A stretch of 64,000 nt of DNA, taken from assembly GCA_902806095.1 (NCBI GenBank), contig CADCVF010000081.1, positions 62,001-126,000 on the forward strand, written 5' to 3'. The position numbers were made by a program, and so were the translations under genes. Below the pieces are notes generated by a model. That model did no database searches. It was not told where the DNA came from and saw only the letters and a program-made list of their open reading frames with translations. Of this stretch, positions 55,366-63,014 are shown one piece after another. Within the stretch, counting starts at the first letter, position 1. Every line of letters starts with the position of its first letter. This stretch comes from an uncultured Rubrobacteraceae bacterium. GTDB lineage: Bacteria > Actinomycetota > Rubrobacteria > Rubrobacterales > Rubrobacteraceae.

Positions 55366-56247
55366 ATGGAAGATGGGCGGCACAACCCGGCGCGAGGCGC
55401 CGAATCGAACGATGAGGTCGAGATCGGCCGCTTTCTGGAGCACAAGCGCAAGGAGCGTGGTCTCTCCCTGGAGGATGTCGAGCAGGCGACCAAGATCCGC
55501 AAGCGTTACCTCACTGGCCTGGAGCGCGGGGACTACGCAGTGCTACCCGACGCGGTCTACGTCAGGGGCTTCCTAAAGACCTACGCCAATTACCTCGGCC
55601 TCGACGGTGAAGCCCTCTCGCGGCAGCTCAAGGGCACCAGTAAACCGCAGCGCGAACGTGGGATCGACTACAACACCAGGCCGGAGAGTGACTTCGAGGA
55701 GCCCCTGATCACACCCAGTGGCCTGACGGGGACGCGGAAGAGCAAGATCCCCACCTCGGCCATCGCAACGGTGATCGTCGCCCTTCTCGCTCTGGCCGCC
55801 GTTTTCGGAACCCTCTACTTCGTCGGACGCGGGGTTCAGGTCTCCAAGGAGGGCAATCCGCCTTCGGAGGAGAGCCCGCCCCGCCAGGAGCAACGAGAGG
55901 TGGCCGACAGGGAGAAGCCCTCCGGAGCCGGGCCGGCGAAGGAAGACGCCGGCGAGCGCAAGGAACCAGCGGGCGCGAAGCAGAGTGCCCCATCCGATAC
56001 GTTGCAGGTCCTCGTCAACGTGAGAGAGCGGCCATCGTGGATTCTGATCCGGACCGACGGAAGCGCTGTCTACGAGCAGATAGCACAGCCAGGGTTCTCG
56101 AAGACTTTCGAAGCCGAGCAGCAACTTTACATCAAGAGCGGGGATGCAGGGGCTGTTACGGTGGAGATCAACGGCCAGGATGCTGGCACGCTCGGGCGCT
56201 CGGGTGAGATAGTCGCCAGGAACTACACCCTGAAGAACGCAAGCTGA
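55366..56247 (+). CDS. rodZ: RodZ-like membrane-anchored HTH protein
   Basis: A 293-residue protein with a cytoplasmic HTH_25 domain (IGRFLEHKRKERGLSLEDVEQATKIRKRYL, about 20-55; GDYAVLPDAVYVRGFLKTYANYLGLD), one membrane helix near 128-150 (IATVIVALLALAAVFGTLYFVG), a Pro/Glu/Lys linker and an outer DUF4115 domain (LQVLVNVRERPSWILI onward). RodZ anchors MreB for cell shape in rods; in many actinobacteria the homologue's role is open. It lies between ftsK and recA. Confidence 0.88.
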   Translation: MEDGRHNPARGAESNDEVEIGRFLEHKRKERGLSLEDVEQATKIRKRYLTGLERGDYAVLPDAVYVRGFLKTYANYLGLDGEALSRQLKGTSKPQRERGIDYNTRPESDFEEPLITPSGLTGTRKSKIPTSAIATVIVALLALAAVFGTLYFVGRGVQVSKEGNPPSEESPPRQEQREVADREKPSGAGPAKEDAGERKEPAGAKQSAPSDTLQVLVNVRERPSWILIRTDGSAVYEQIAQPGFSKTFEAEQQLYIKSGDAGAVTVEINGQDAGTLGRSGEIVARNYTLKNAS

Positions 56248-56264
56248 AGGACTCCTGATACCCC

Positions 56265-56293
56265 TTGGGAGCCCTGGACCCCTACAGTATAAT
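56265..56293 (+). promoter_or_regulatory. recA promoter
   Basis: TTGGGA, exactly 17 bases, then a perfect TATAAT, 60 bases before the recA start. I looked for a GAAC-N4-GTTC LexA box in the gap and did not find one, so SOS control of this promoter is not supported by what I can see. Confidence 0.75.
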
Positions 56294-56352
56294 CAGGCGC
56301 AGTAGATGCCGATTACATAATCTGTTGGCACACTCGCTTTTTGGAGGATGCA

Positions 56353-57390
56353 TTGGATAAGAGCAAGGCTATAGACGCCGCCGTCTCCCAGATAGAGCGG
56401 CAGTTCGGGAAGGGTTCGATCATGCGCATGGGCGACGAGGAGCGGCCTAAGATCGCCTGCATCCCGACCGGCGCCCTGGCCCTCGACCTCGCCTTGGGCG
56501 TCGGCGGAGTCCCAAGGGGCCGGATCGTCGAGATCTTCGGTCCAGAGTCGAGCGGTAAGACGACCCTCGCACTGCACATCATCGCCGAGGCGCAGAAGGC
56601 CGGAGGTCTCGCCGCCTTCGTCGACGCCGAGCATGCCCTCGACCCTACCTACGCCCAGGCTATCGGTGTCGACCTCGAAAACCTCTACTTTTCCCAGCCG
56701 GATAACGGCGAACAGGCCCTCGAGATAACGGATACCCTCGTCCGCTCAGGCGCCCTCGACGTCGTCGTCATAGACTCGGTCGCGGCGCTCGTACCTAGGG
56801 CTGAGATCGAGGGAGAGATGGGCGACACTCACGTGGGACTTCAGGCGCGGCTCATGAGCCAGGCCTTGCGGAAGCTCTCGGGATCTCTCAACCGCTCTGG
56901 GACTACGGCCGTCTTCATCAATCAGCTGAGGGAGAAGATAGGGGTCATGTTCGGCTCTCCCGAGACGACTCCTGGAGGTAGGGCGCTGAAGTTCTATTCG
57001 AGCGTGCGTCTGGACATCCGGCGCATTGGTGCGCTCAAGGTCGGCAACGACGCGGTCGGCAACCAGACCAGGGTCAAGGTCGTCAAGAACAAGGTGGCGC
57101 CTCCTTTCAAGACGGTGGAGTTCGACGTGATGTACGGGGAGGGGATCTCCCGAGAGGGGAGCCTGCTCGACGTCGGCATCGAGCACGATGTGGTACAGAA
57201 GAGCGGCGCCTGGTTCGCATACGGAGATGAGCGCCTCGGGCAGGGCCGCGAGAACGCCAAGCAGTTCCTCAAGGAGAACTACGAGGTCCGCGGGCGTATT
57301 CTCGAGGAAGTCTACGAGAAGCTCGGACTCATCGAGCCTGTCGAGACGGCCGATGAAGTAGCCGAGGAGCCCGCGGGCCAGGTGCTTTAA
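56353..57390 (+). CDS. recA: Recombinase RecA
   Basis: A 345-residue Rec[20 protein letters not shown], Walker [59 protein letters not shown], and [28 protein letters not shown] are all present, with no intein. TTG 56353 stands 5 bases after GGAGGA; TTG 56341 in frame overlaps that site and is less likely. recX follows after a hairpin and a family A repeat. Confidence 0.97.
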   Translation: MDKSKAIDAAVSQIERQFGKGSIMRMGDEERPKIACIPTGALALDLALGVGGVPRGRIVEIFGPESSGKTTLALHIIAEAQKAGGLAAFVDAEHALDPTYAQAIGVDLENLYFSQPDNGEQALEITDTLVRSGALDVVVIDSVAALVPRAEIEGEMGDTHVGLQARLMSQALRKLSGSLNRSGTTAVFINQLREKIGVMFGSPETTPGGRALKFYSSVRLDIRRIGALKVGNDAVGNQTRVKVVKNKVAPPFKTVEFDVMYGEGISREGSLLDVGIEHDVVQKSGAWFAYGDERLGQGRENAKQFLKENYEVRGRILEEVYEKLGLIEPVETADEVAEEPAGQVL

Positions 57391-57391
57391 A

Positions 57392-57429
57392 GCTGGCTGG
57401 CTGGGAGATCGACCTCCCTGCCAGCCAGC
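57392..57429 (+). terminator. Strong hairpin after recA
   Basis: GCTGGCTGG..GGGAG pairs with CTCCC..CCAGCCAGC, a stem of about 16 with one mismatch, starting 2 bases after the recA stop. No T-run follows, so it may terminate weakly and set a lower recX level, as hairpins between recA and recX do in other bacteria. Confidence 0.6.
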
Positions 57430-57430
57430 A

Positions 57431-57477
57431 GCATGTCAGCACGCTCCGGCTTCGCCTCCACTTGTCAGCATTTCAGC
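57431..57477 (+). repeat. Dispersed repeat, family A, copy 4
   Basis: GCATGTCAGCACGCTCCGGC, a CTTCGCC stretch, then CTTGTCAGCATTTCAGC. It matches copy 2 at both ends. It lies between the recA hairpin and recX. Confidence 0.7.
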
Positions 57478-57533
57478 TTGATAGTTTCGCCTAGCCCTCG
57501 ACAGGGGTCGATACCTCTGCTCCAGGAGTGTCT

Positions 57534-58154
57534 ATGCCTGAGATAACGGGCGTTCGCGGGCGCCGGGACAAGGCCAGAATCTTCGTCGACGGAGAGTTCT
57601 GGGCAGAGATCGACGCCGGAGTAGCCGCAGAGATCGGGCTCGTGGAGGGGGCGATTTTTTCGCCCGAGCAGTTGGGTAGGGCGCGTATTGCGGGGGAGAG
57701 GCCCTTGGCGATGAGCCGCGCGCTCAACCTCCTGGGGTACAGGGCCAGGTCCGAGGCCGAGCTCCGCGAACGTCTGGGGCGTTACGGTTATGTCGAGGAG
57801 ACCATAGAAGGCGTCGTCCTTCGCCTGGAGGAGCTCGGCTATGTCGACGACGCCGAGTTCGCGCGCGAAAAGGCGCATGAGAAGGCACGCAGGTACGGAC
57901 CGCGGCGGGTCTCGGTCGAGCTCAAGAAGAGCGGCGTGGAGGAGGACCTGGTGCGGGAGGTAGTCGATGAGGAGTTCGCAGGTCGCTCCGAGCTGGATGA
58001 GGCTCGTGCCGCCGCTGCGCGGCGGTATAATGAGCGTGGGTCCGACGCGGAGGCGCGTAGGGTCTACGGCTTTCTGGTTCGCCGGGGCTACTCGGTGGAG
58101 GTATGTTCCCAGGTTGCCCGGGAGTACCGGGAGCCTCCGGAAGCCCAAGGATAG
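57534..58154 (+). CDS. recX: Regulatory protein RecX
   Basis: A 206-residue RecX, an inhibitor that caps RecA filaments. Three-helix repeats show ALNLLGYRARSEAELRERLG, LEELGYVDDAEFAREKA and GPRRVSVELKKSGVEEDLV. ATG 57534 fits AGGAG 6 bases upstream; GTG 57528 is a near alternative. A TATAAT at 58026-58031 inside its 3' end may help transcribe rny. Confidence 0.93.
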   Translation: MPEITGVRGRRDKARIFVDGEFWAEIDAGVAAEIGLVEGAIFSPEQLGRARIAGERPLAMSRALNLLGYRARSEAELRERLGRYGYVEETIEGVVLRLEELGYVDDAEFAREKAHEKARRYGPRRVSVELKKSGVEEDLVREVVDEEFAGRSELDEARAAAARRYNERGSDAEARRVYGFLVRRGYSVEVCSQVAREYREPPEAQG

Positions 58155-58213
58155 TCGAGCGAGCTTTATACCGGGCCACCGTTCTCGCGGCGGGCCCGCT
58201 GGGAGGACAACCT

Positions 58214-59758
58214 GTGAATGTTTTGTTACTGGTCCTGGGACTGGTCGCCGGCCTCGCCGTCGGCGCGGCCCTGGGCTATTTCGTTTCCAAGTCACGTGTG
58301 GACAGTCGCCAGGCCCGGGCCAGGGCCGACGCAAGGTCCATCCTCGAGGATGCCGATCGCGAGGTCGAGACCAAACGCCGTGAGGCCGACCTTGCGGCCA
58401 AAGAGTCCTCGCTCAAGATCAAAGACGACGCCGAAACCGAGGTGCGTGCCAGGCGGGCCGAGATCGCACGCGTCGAAGAGCGCCTGGACAACAGGGATAC
58501 CGCACTAGAGAGGCGTGAGGGAGAGCTCGACGAACGCAGGCGCCGGCTTACGGAGACCGAAGAGGCGATGCGGCGCAAGGAAGGAGAGCTGAGGGAGCGG
58601 GAGGCTGACCACCTCAGGATGCTAGAGGAGGTCTCCGGCCTGACGCGTGAGGAGGCCGAGAGGAGGCTGTTCTCCGACCTCGAGACGGAGCTTGAGGGAA
58701 GGCTCGGGCGCATGGTGCGCGACCTGACCCTCGAGGCCGAGGCGCGGGCTGATGCCGAGGCGCGGCGTCTGATCTCCACCACCATGGAGCGCCTCGCTTC
58801 TGACCTGACCTCGGAGTCGACGGTGAAGGCCGTGTCTCTGCCCTCTGACGACATGAAGGGCAGGGTCATAGGCCGTGAAGGCAGGAACATAAGGGCCTTC
58901 GAGGCCACGACGGGTGTAGACGTCATTATCGACGATACGCCCGAGACGGTGGTTATCTCAAGCTTCGACCCTGTCAGGCGCGAGGTGGCGCGGGTCTCGA
59001 TGGGGCGGCTCGTGCAGGACGGGCGCATCCACCCAGGGCGCATCGAACAGATCGTCGCCAAGGCCCGCAAGGATGTCGAGAAGGAGATGAAGGCCGCGGG
59101 GCGCCAGGCGCTCTACGACGCCAAGATCTCAGGCGGCATGCACAACGACTTGCTGCGGCTTCTCGGCGCCCTGAAGTACCGGACTTCGTACGGCCAGAAC
59201 GTGCTCGCCCACTCGGTCGAAGTGGCCAACCTCTGCGGCATGATGGCCCAGGAGCTAGGGGCCGACGTCAAGATCGCCCGCAGGGCGGCCCTGCTGCACG
59301 ATGTCGGCAAGGCCATAGACCACGAGGTCGAGGGCACCCACGCCCTGATCGGGGGCCGCTTCGCGAAGAAGAGTGGGGAGTCGGACGAAGTGGTGCGCGC
59401 CATAAGCGCCCATCACCACGAGATCGAGATGGAGTCGGTCGAGGATGTGCTCGTCGCCACAGCAGACGCGGTCTCGGCGGCCCGCCCCGGCGCCAGGCGC
59501 GAGACGACGGAGACCTACATCGAGCGCCTGCGCTCCCTCGAGGACATCGCCCTCGGCCACAGGGGGGTAGACAAAGCCTACGCGATCCAGGCCGGACGTG
59601 AGATAAGAGTTATGGTCCAGCCCTCCGAAGTGGACGACCGTATCGCCGCCAAGCTGGCCTACGACATCTCCAAGCAGATAGAGACCGACCTCGAGTACCC
59701 AGGCCAGATAAGGGTGACCGTTATCCGCGAGAGCCGGGTCAGCGAGGTGGCGAGGTAA
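58214..59758 (+). CDS. rny: Ribonuclease Y
   Basis: A 514-residue membrane-bound endoribonuclease that starts mRNA decay. One N-terminal helix (VLLLVLGLVAGLAVGAALGYFV), a long coiled coil (about 30-195), a KH domain (MKGRVIGREGRNIRAFEATTG) and an HD domain (HSVEVANLCGMM, LLHDVGKAID, AHHHEIE) are in the usual order. GTG 58214 fits GGGAGGA and the normal length; an in-frame start at 58103 would lie inside recX. Confidence 0.96.
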   Translation: MNVLLLVLGLVAGLAVGAALGYFVSKSRVDSRQARARADARSILEDADREVETKRREADLAAKESSLKIKDDAETEVRARRAEIARVEERLDNRDTALERREGELDERRRRLTETEEAMRRKEGELREREADHLRMLEEVSGLTREEAERRLFSDLETELEGRLGRMVRDLTLEAEARADAEARRLISTTMERLASDLTSESTVKAVSLPSDDMKGRVIGREGRNIRAFEATTGVDVIIDDTPETVVISSFDPVRREVARVSMGRLVQDGRIHPGRIEQIVAKARKDVEKEMKAAGRQALYDAKISGGMHNDLLRLLGALKYRTSYGQNVLAHSVEVANLCGMMAQELGADVKIARRAALLHDVGKAIDHEVEGTHALIGGRFAKKSGESDEVVRAISAHHHEIEMESVEDVLVATADAVSAARPGARRETTETYIERLRSLEDIALGHRGVDKAYAIQAGREIRVMVQPSEVDDRIAAKLAYDISKQIETDLEYPGQIRVTVIRESRVSEVAR

Positions 59759-59783
59759 GGTAGGGACCCTGCAGCGGATGGCA

Positions 59784-59823
59784 TGTAGGGGCGGCTCGGG
59801 AACCGCCCACTTACGAACCGCGG
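59784..59823 (+). repeat. Dispersed repeat, family B, copy 2
   Basis: TGTAGGGGCGGCTCGGGAAC followed by CGCCCACTTACGAACCGC. GGGCGG and CCGCCC pair as a short hairpin around TTC/GGGAA. It lies 25 bases after the rny stop and corresponds to the copy at 24916. Confidence 0.6.
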
Positions 59824-59860
59824 CTGCTTAGATGGTTCAGTCGATCCGAAACGAGCTGTA

Positions 59861-60790
59861 ATGGATGGCCCCTACAGGGACCTCGGCGCCGGTTTCGCCC
59901 GCCTCACCGGCGTGGAGGGGGCCCGCCGCGGACCCTCCCGCATCACCCACGTCGAAGACGCCCTCCTCGAGCTGGTTCGCAACGCCCGCGACGCCGGGGC
60001 GGCCCACATCTACGTGGCCTCTACCCTCAGAGACCGGCGCTACAGGACCCTTACCGTCCTCGACGATGGCCACGGCATCCCTGAATCTCACACGGATTTG
60101 ATCCTGGAACCCGGCGTGACCACCCGCCACCTGAATCCCGTCACAGAACCAGGCGATGCTTCCCTACCCACCCACGGCGCTGGCCTCTCCCTGTACCAGA
60201 TAAAGAGCCTCTCTGTGGAGATCAGAGTCCTCTCCACGTCCTCGCCTACCTCGATACGGGCCACCTTCGATACCAACACCATCCCAGAACGTACCCTCCA
60301 GTCACCAACCCGACCGTCGCACAGTAACCTCAGGGCTACGCTAGAACACTTCACCGAAAGAACCAACAGGCATAGTCACCGGCTCCACACCTACTACGGG
60401 ACTCCGGCCCGCATCCTCGCCACCCTCTTACATCACCGCATAATACAGAGACGCCGAGAGAGTGCGGGCTTAAGGGAGGAGGCTTTGGCGCTCGGACTTG
60501 GTGTATCGACGAGGAGTGTACAGAGGATATTGCGTGGTGAGGTGTTGCCTGTCGAGGGAGTTTCGGCGGAGGAGAGTACTGGAGGGACAGGGAGGCGGCG
60601 GGTTGGTGGGGGGGTAGATGGGGGTCCTGTGCTCGAGCTTGGGGAGGAGGAAAGTGGGCGCATTACGGATATACTCAGGCGGGCGGCGCGGGCCGGGTAC
60701 ATGGAGGTTGAGGATGTGAGGCTCGAGAGACGTCCGGGGGAGATCTCTCTCAGAGCCCGAGTCTACGAGCCGGAGGAAGAGTATGAGTAG
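59861..60790 (+). CDS. GHKL ATPase with a C-terminal helix-turn-helix region, function unknown
   Basis: A 309-residue protein with the Bergerat ATP-binding fold of Hsp90, MutL, gyrase and histidine kinases. The N box EDALLELVRNARDAGAAHIYV is at about 29-49, the G1 box VLDDGHGIPES near 67 and the G2 box PTHGAGLSLYQIKSLSVEIR near 104. No kinase dimerisation domain or receiver is present. After a linker, EEALALGLGVSTRSVQRILRG (about 207-227) looks like a DNA-binding helix-turn-helix; the tail is acidic. It overlaps miaB by 8 bases. MutS/MutL genes stand near miaB in Firmicutes, so a MutL-like or regulatory role is possible but unproven. First half C-rich, second half G-rich. Confidence 0.8.
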   Translation: MDGPYRDLGAGFARLTGVEGARRGPSRITHVEDALLELVRNARDAGAAHIYVASTLRDRRYRTLTVLDDGHGIPESHTDLILEPGVTTRHLNPVTEPGDASLPTHGAGLSLYQIKSLSVEIRVLSTSSPTSIRATFDTNTIPERTLQSPTRPSHSNLRATLEHFTERTNRHSHRLHTYYGTPARILATLLHHRIIQRRRESAGLREEALALGLGVSTRSVQRILRGEVLPVEGVSAEESTGGTGRRRVGGGVDGGPVLELGEEESGRITDILRRAARAGYMEVEDVRLERRPGEISLRARVYEPEEEYE

Positions 60791-62120
60791 CACGACACGA
60801 TCGACGCCGAGAGCGCCCATACAGCTCTCCAGCAAGCCTGCCGGGCGGGCCAGCCCTGAAAGTAGGACCGCCTGCATAAGGACCTTTGGGTGCCAGATGA
60901 ACGTGCACGACTCGGACCGCATAAGGCGGATGATCCAGGACGCAGGTTACGCCGAGGTCCAGCATTACGAGGATGCTGACCTCGTAATACTCAACACCTG
61001 CTACGTCCGCGAGAACGCCGTCGACCGCGTGAAGGGACACCTCGGAGAACTAAACCGTCTCCGCCGCGAGGGCCGGGTCAAGAAGGTGGCCCTAACAGGC
61101 TGTATCGGCGCCGCCGAAGAGTCGGCCACCCTCAAGCAGACCTACAATATAGACCTCGTACTGGGCACGCATAATACTTACGAGTTGGCTGAGTTCGTAG
61201 GGCTACCGACGATGCGGGAGACGTACACTCCCGAGTTGCCTGGCACGGAGGGCGGGCACAACGCCTTTGTGACGATAATGACCGGGTGCAACTACCAGTG
61301 CAGTTACTGCATAGTACCGACTGTGAGGGGGCGTATGCTCTGCCGTCCGATGGGGAGTGTGATCGGGGAGGTAGAGAGGCTCGTCGCTGGCGGTACCGGG
61401 TACGTGACGTTGCTGGGCCAGACGGTGGACGCTTGGCGACACGAGGGCAAGAGGTTTTGTGATCTCCTGGAGGCAGTCTCGGAGAGCGCGCCGCGGGTGT
61501 GGTTTACCACGAGCCACCCTTCCAACATGGAGGATCGCACGTTACGGGCCATAGGGGAGAGGGATACCATTGTGAAGCGGCTCCACCTGCCCGTGCAGTC
61601 GGGGTCCGACAGGATGCTCAAGGTCATGCACCGCGGGTACAAAGCGGAGCGGTACAGGCGCAAGATCGAAGTTTTCAGGGAAGCGGCGCCGGACGGTACC
61701 CTCAGCACGGACATTATCGTGGGCCATCCCGGCGAGACCGAGGAGGACCACGAACAGACACTCGAGCTCGTCGAGGACTGCGCCTTCGACGCGGCTTACA
61801 TCTTCAAGTTCTCACCCAGACGGGGCACCGAGGCCGCGGCGCTACCCGGTGCCGTGCCCGATGCCGTCGTCCAGCGGCGCTTCCTCGAGGTGCTGAGACA
61901 GATCGAACAGAACGCCTTCGCGAGGAACCAGCGCAAAGTCGGTGGCGTAGAGGAGATCTACATCCGTCACGGTAGCACGGAAGACGGAAAGGCTATCGGG
62001 GAGACCTGGAGTGGTCACGCCGTTCACGTCAAGACCGACGTCGCACCGGGCAACTACGTCAAAGCCAGAATCGAGGGCGCAGGACCCCACGTACTGTACG
62101 CCGGCGAGCCATCAGGGTGA
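60783..62120 (+). CDS. miaB: tRNA-2-methylthio-N6-dimethylallyladenosine synthase MiaB
   Basis: A 445-residue radical SAM methylthiotransferase. The N-terminal cluster Cys lie in RTFGCQMNVHDSDRI, ILNTCYVRENA and ALTGCIGAAEE; the radical SAM motif is GCNYQCSYCIVPTVRGR; a TRAM domain closes the protein (GETWSGHAVHVKTDV). It adds the 2-methylthio group to the i6A37 made by MiaA, which is encoded next. ATG 60783 is inside the previous gene's end. Confidence 0.96.
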   Translation: MSSTTRSTPRAPIQLSSKPAGRASPESRTACIRTFGCQMNVHDSDRIRRMIQDAGYAEVQHYEDADLVILNTCYVRENAVDRVKGHLGELNRLRREGRVKKVALTGCIGAAEESATLKQTYNIDLVLGTHNTYELAEFVGLPTMRETYTPELPGTEGGHNAFVTIMTGCNYQCSYCIVPTVRGRMLCRPMGSVIGEVERLVAGGTGYVTLLGQTVDAWRHEGKRFCDLLEAVSESAPRVWFTTSHPSNMEDRTLRAIGERDTIVKRLHLPVQSGSDRMLKVMHRGYKAERYRRKIEVFREAAPDGTLSTDIIVGHPGETEEDHEQTLELVEDCAFDAAYIFKFSPRRGTEAAALPGAVPDAVVQRRFLEVLRQIEQNAFARNQRKVGGVEEIYIRHGSTEDGKAIGETWSGHAVHVKTDVAPGNYVKARIEGAGPHVLYAGEPSG

Positions 62121-62144
62121 CGACCCTGGCCTGAGGTAAGACTT

Positions 62145-63014
62145 CTGACACAGGACTCGAACAAGGCCGCACTCGTAGTTTGTGGGCCGACGGCGGGCGG
62201 CAAGAGCGAACTCTCCGATGACGTGGCCGAGAGGCTCACCGAGGCTGAGGGTCGCCACGTACCCACGCTGGCCGTCGATTCCATGCAAGTCTACAGGGAG
62301 CTGCCTGTGATCACCAACCAGGCCAGAAGGAGGCCGGCGGAGCTAGTCGGCATCGTATCTGTAACCGAGGAATGGACAGTCGCCAGGCACAGGGCGCGTG
62401 CCGAGGAGATCATCGCACCAGAAGCTACTTTCGTCCTCGACGCGGGAACGGGGATGTACCTGAATGCGATCCTGCTAGATATCCCTCTCGCGCCAAAGGT
62501 CTCTTCCCTGTTGCGCCGGCAGGCGCAGGAGGCTGCTGCGAACGAATCCAACCCTCGCAGGGCTGCGCGGACGAAAGAGCTGGAACTGGCCGGGGCCGGG
62601 GGCCGGGGTTCTATCTGGGAGGGAGAACTTCTCTACGACACTACCATCGTCTACCTCCGCCCAGAGAGGCATGCGGTCGACGCCGCCATCGGCGAGAGGT
62701 CCAAGAGAATAACCCTGGACGGCGTGCGCGAAGCCGAGAGACTCAAAGCCATGGTCGCGGCGGGGAAGAGTGTAAGCCCCCAGGTCATGGACTCCGTAGG
62801 GGTGCGCGAGCTCTCCGGGCACCTCGCAGGGACGCTCTCTCTGCCGCAGGCACAGGACCTCATTTCGACCCGTACCAGACGGCTCGCCCGACGCCAGATG
62901 CGCTGGTTCGACAAGCTGGTGCGTACACTCGAAGGCCGCGCCAGGATTACCGTCTTGCATTGCCCGTATCACGAGAGAAATTTGCATAATATGCATGATA
63001 TAATTGGTATATGA
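62145..63014 (+). CDS. miaA: tRNA dimethylallyltransferase MiaA, probable CTG start
   Basis: MiaA isopentenylates A37 of tRNAs that read U-starting codons. Walker A CGPTAGGKSELSDDV, then LAVDSMQVYRELPVITNQ and the late RTRRLARRQMRWFDKL are diagnostic. The first canonical in-frame start (GTG 62223) lies after the Walker A loop and cannot be real. Between the in-frame miaB TGA (62118) and the loop there is no ATG/GTG/TTG. CTG 62145 follows GAGGTAAG by about 6 bases and gives 289 residues. The 3' end is AT-rich and holds the hflX -10. Confidence 0.92.
   Translation: MTQDSNKAALVVCGPTAGGKSELSDDVAERLTEAEGRHVPTLAVDSMQVYRELPVITNQARRRPAELVGIVSVTEEWTVARHRARAEEIIAPEATFVLDAGTGMYLNAILLDIPLAPKVSSLLRRQAQEAAANESNPRRAARTKELELAGAGGRGSIWEGELLYDTTIVYLRPERHAVDAAIGERSKRITLDGVREAERLKAMVAAGKSVSPQVMDSVGVRELSGHLAGTLSLPQAQDLISTRTRRLARRQMRWFDKLVRTLEGRARITVLHCPYHERNLHNMHDIIGI
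62983..63004 (+). promoter_or_regulatory. Palindrome and -10 element before hflX
   Basis: TGCATA-A-TATGCA is a perfect 13-base inverted repeat (62983-62995), followed by a perfect TATAAT at 62999-63004. The predicted transcript start coincides with the hflX ATG at 63011, so hflX may be leaderless, with the palindrome a candidate operator. No clear -35 is present. Confidence 0.5.

Noticed and set aside
56221-56352. SOS box upstream of recA
   Set aside because: Only half-site-like GAAC occurs near 56235 with no matching GTTC at the right distance.
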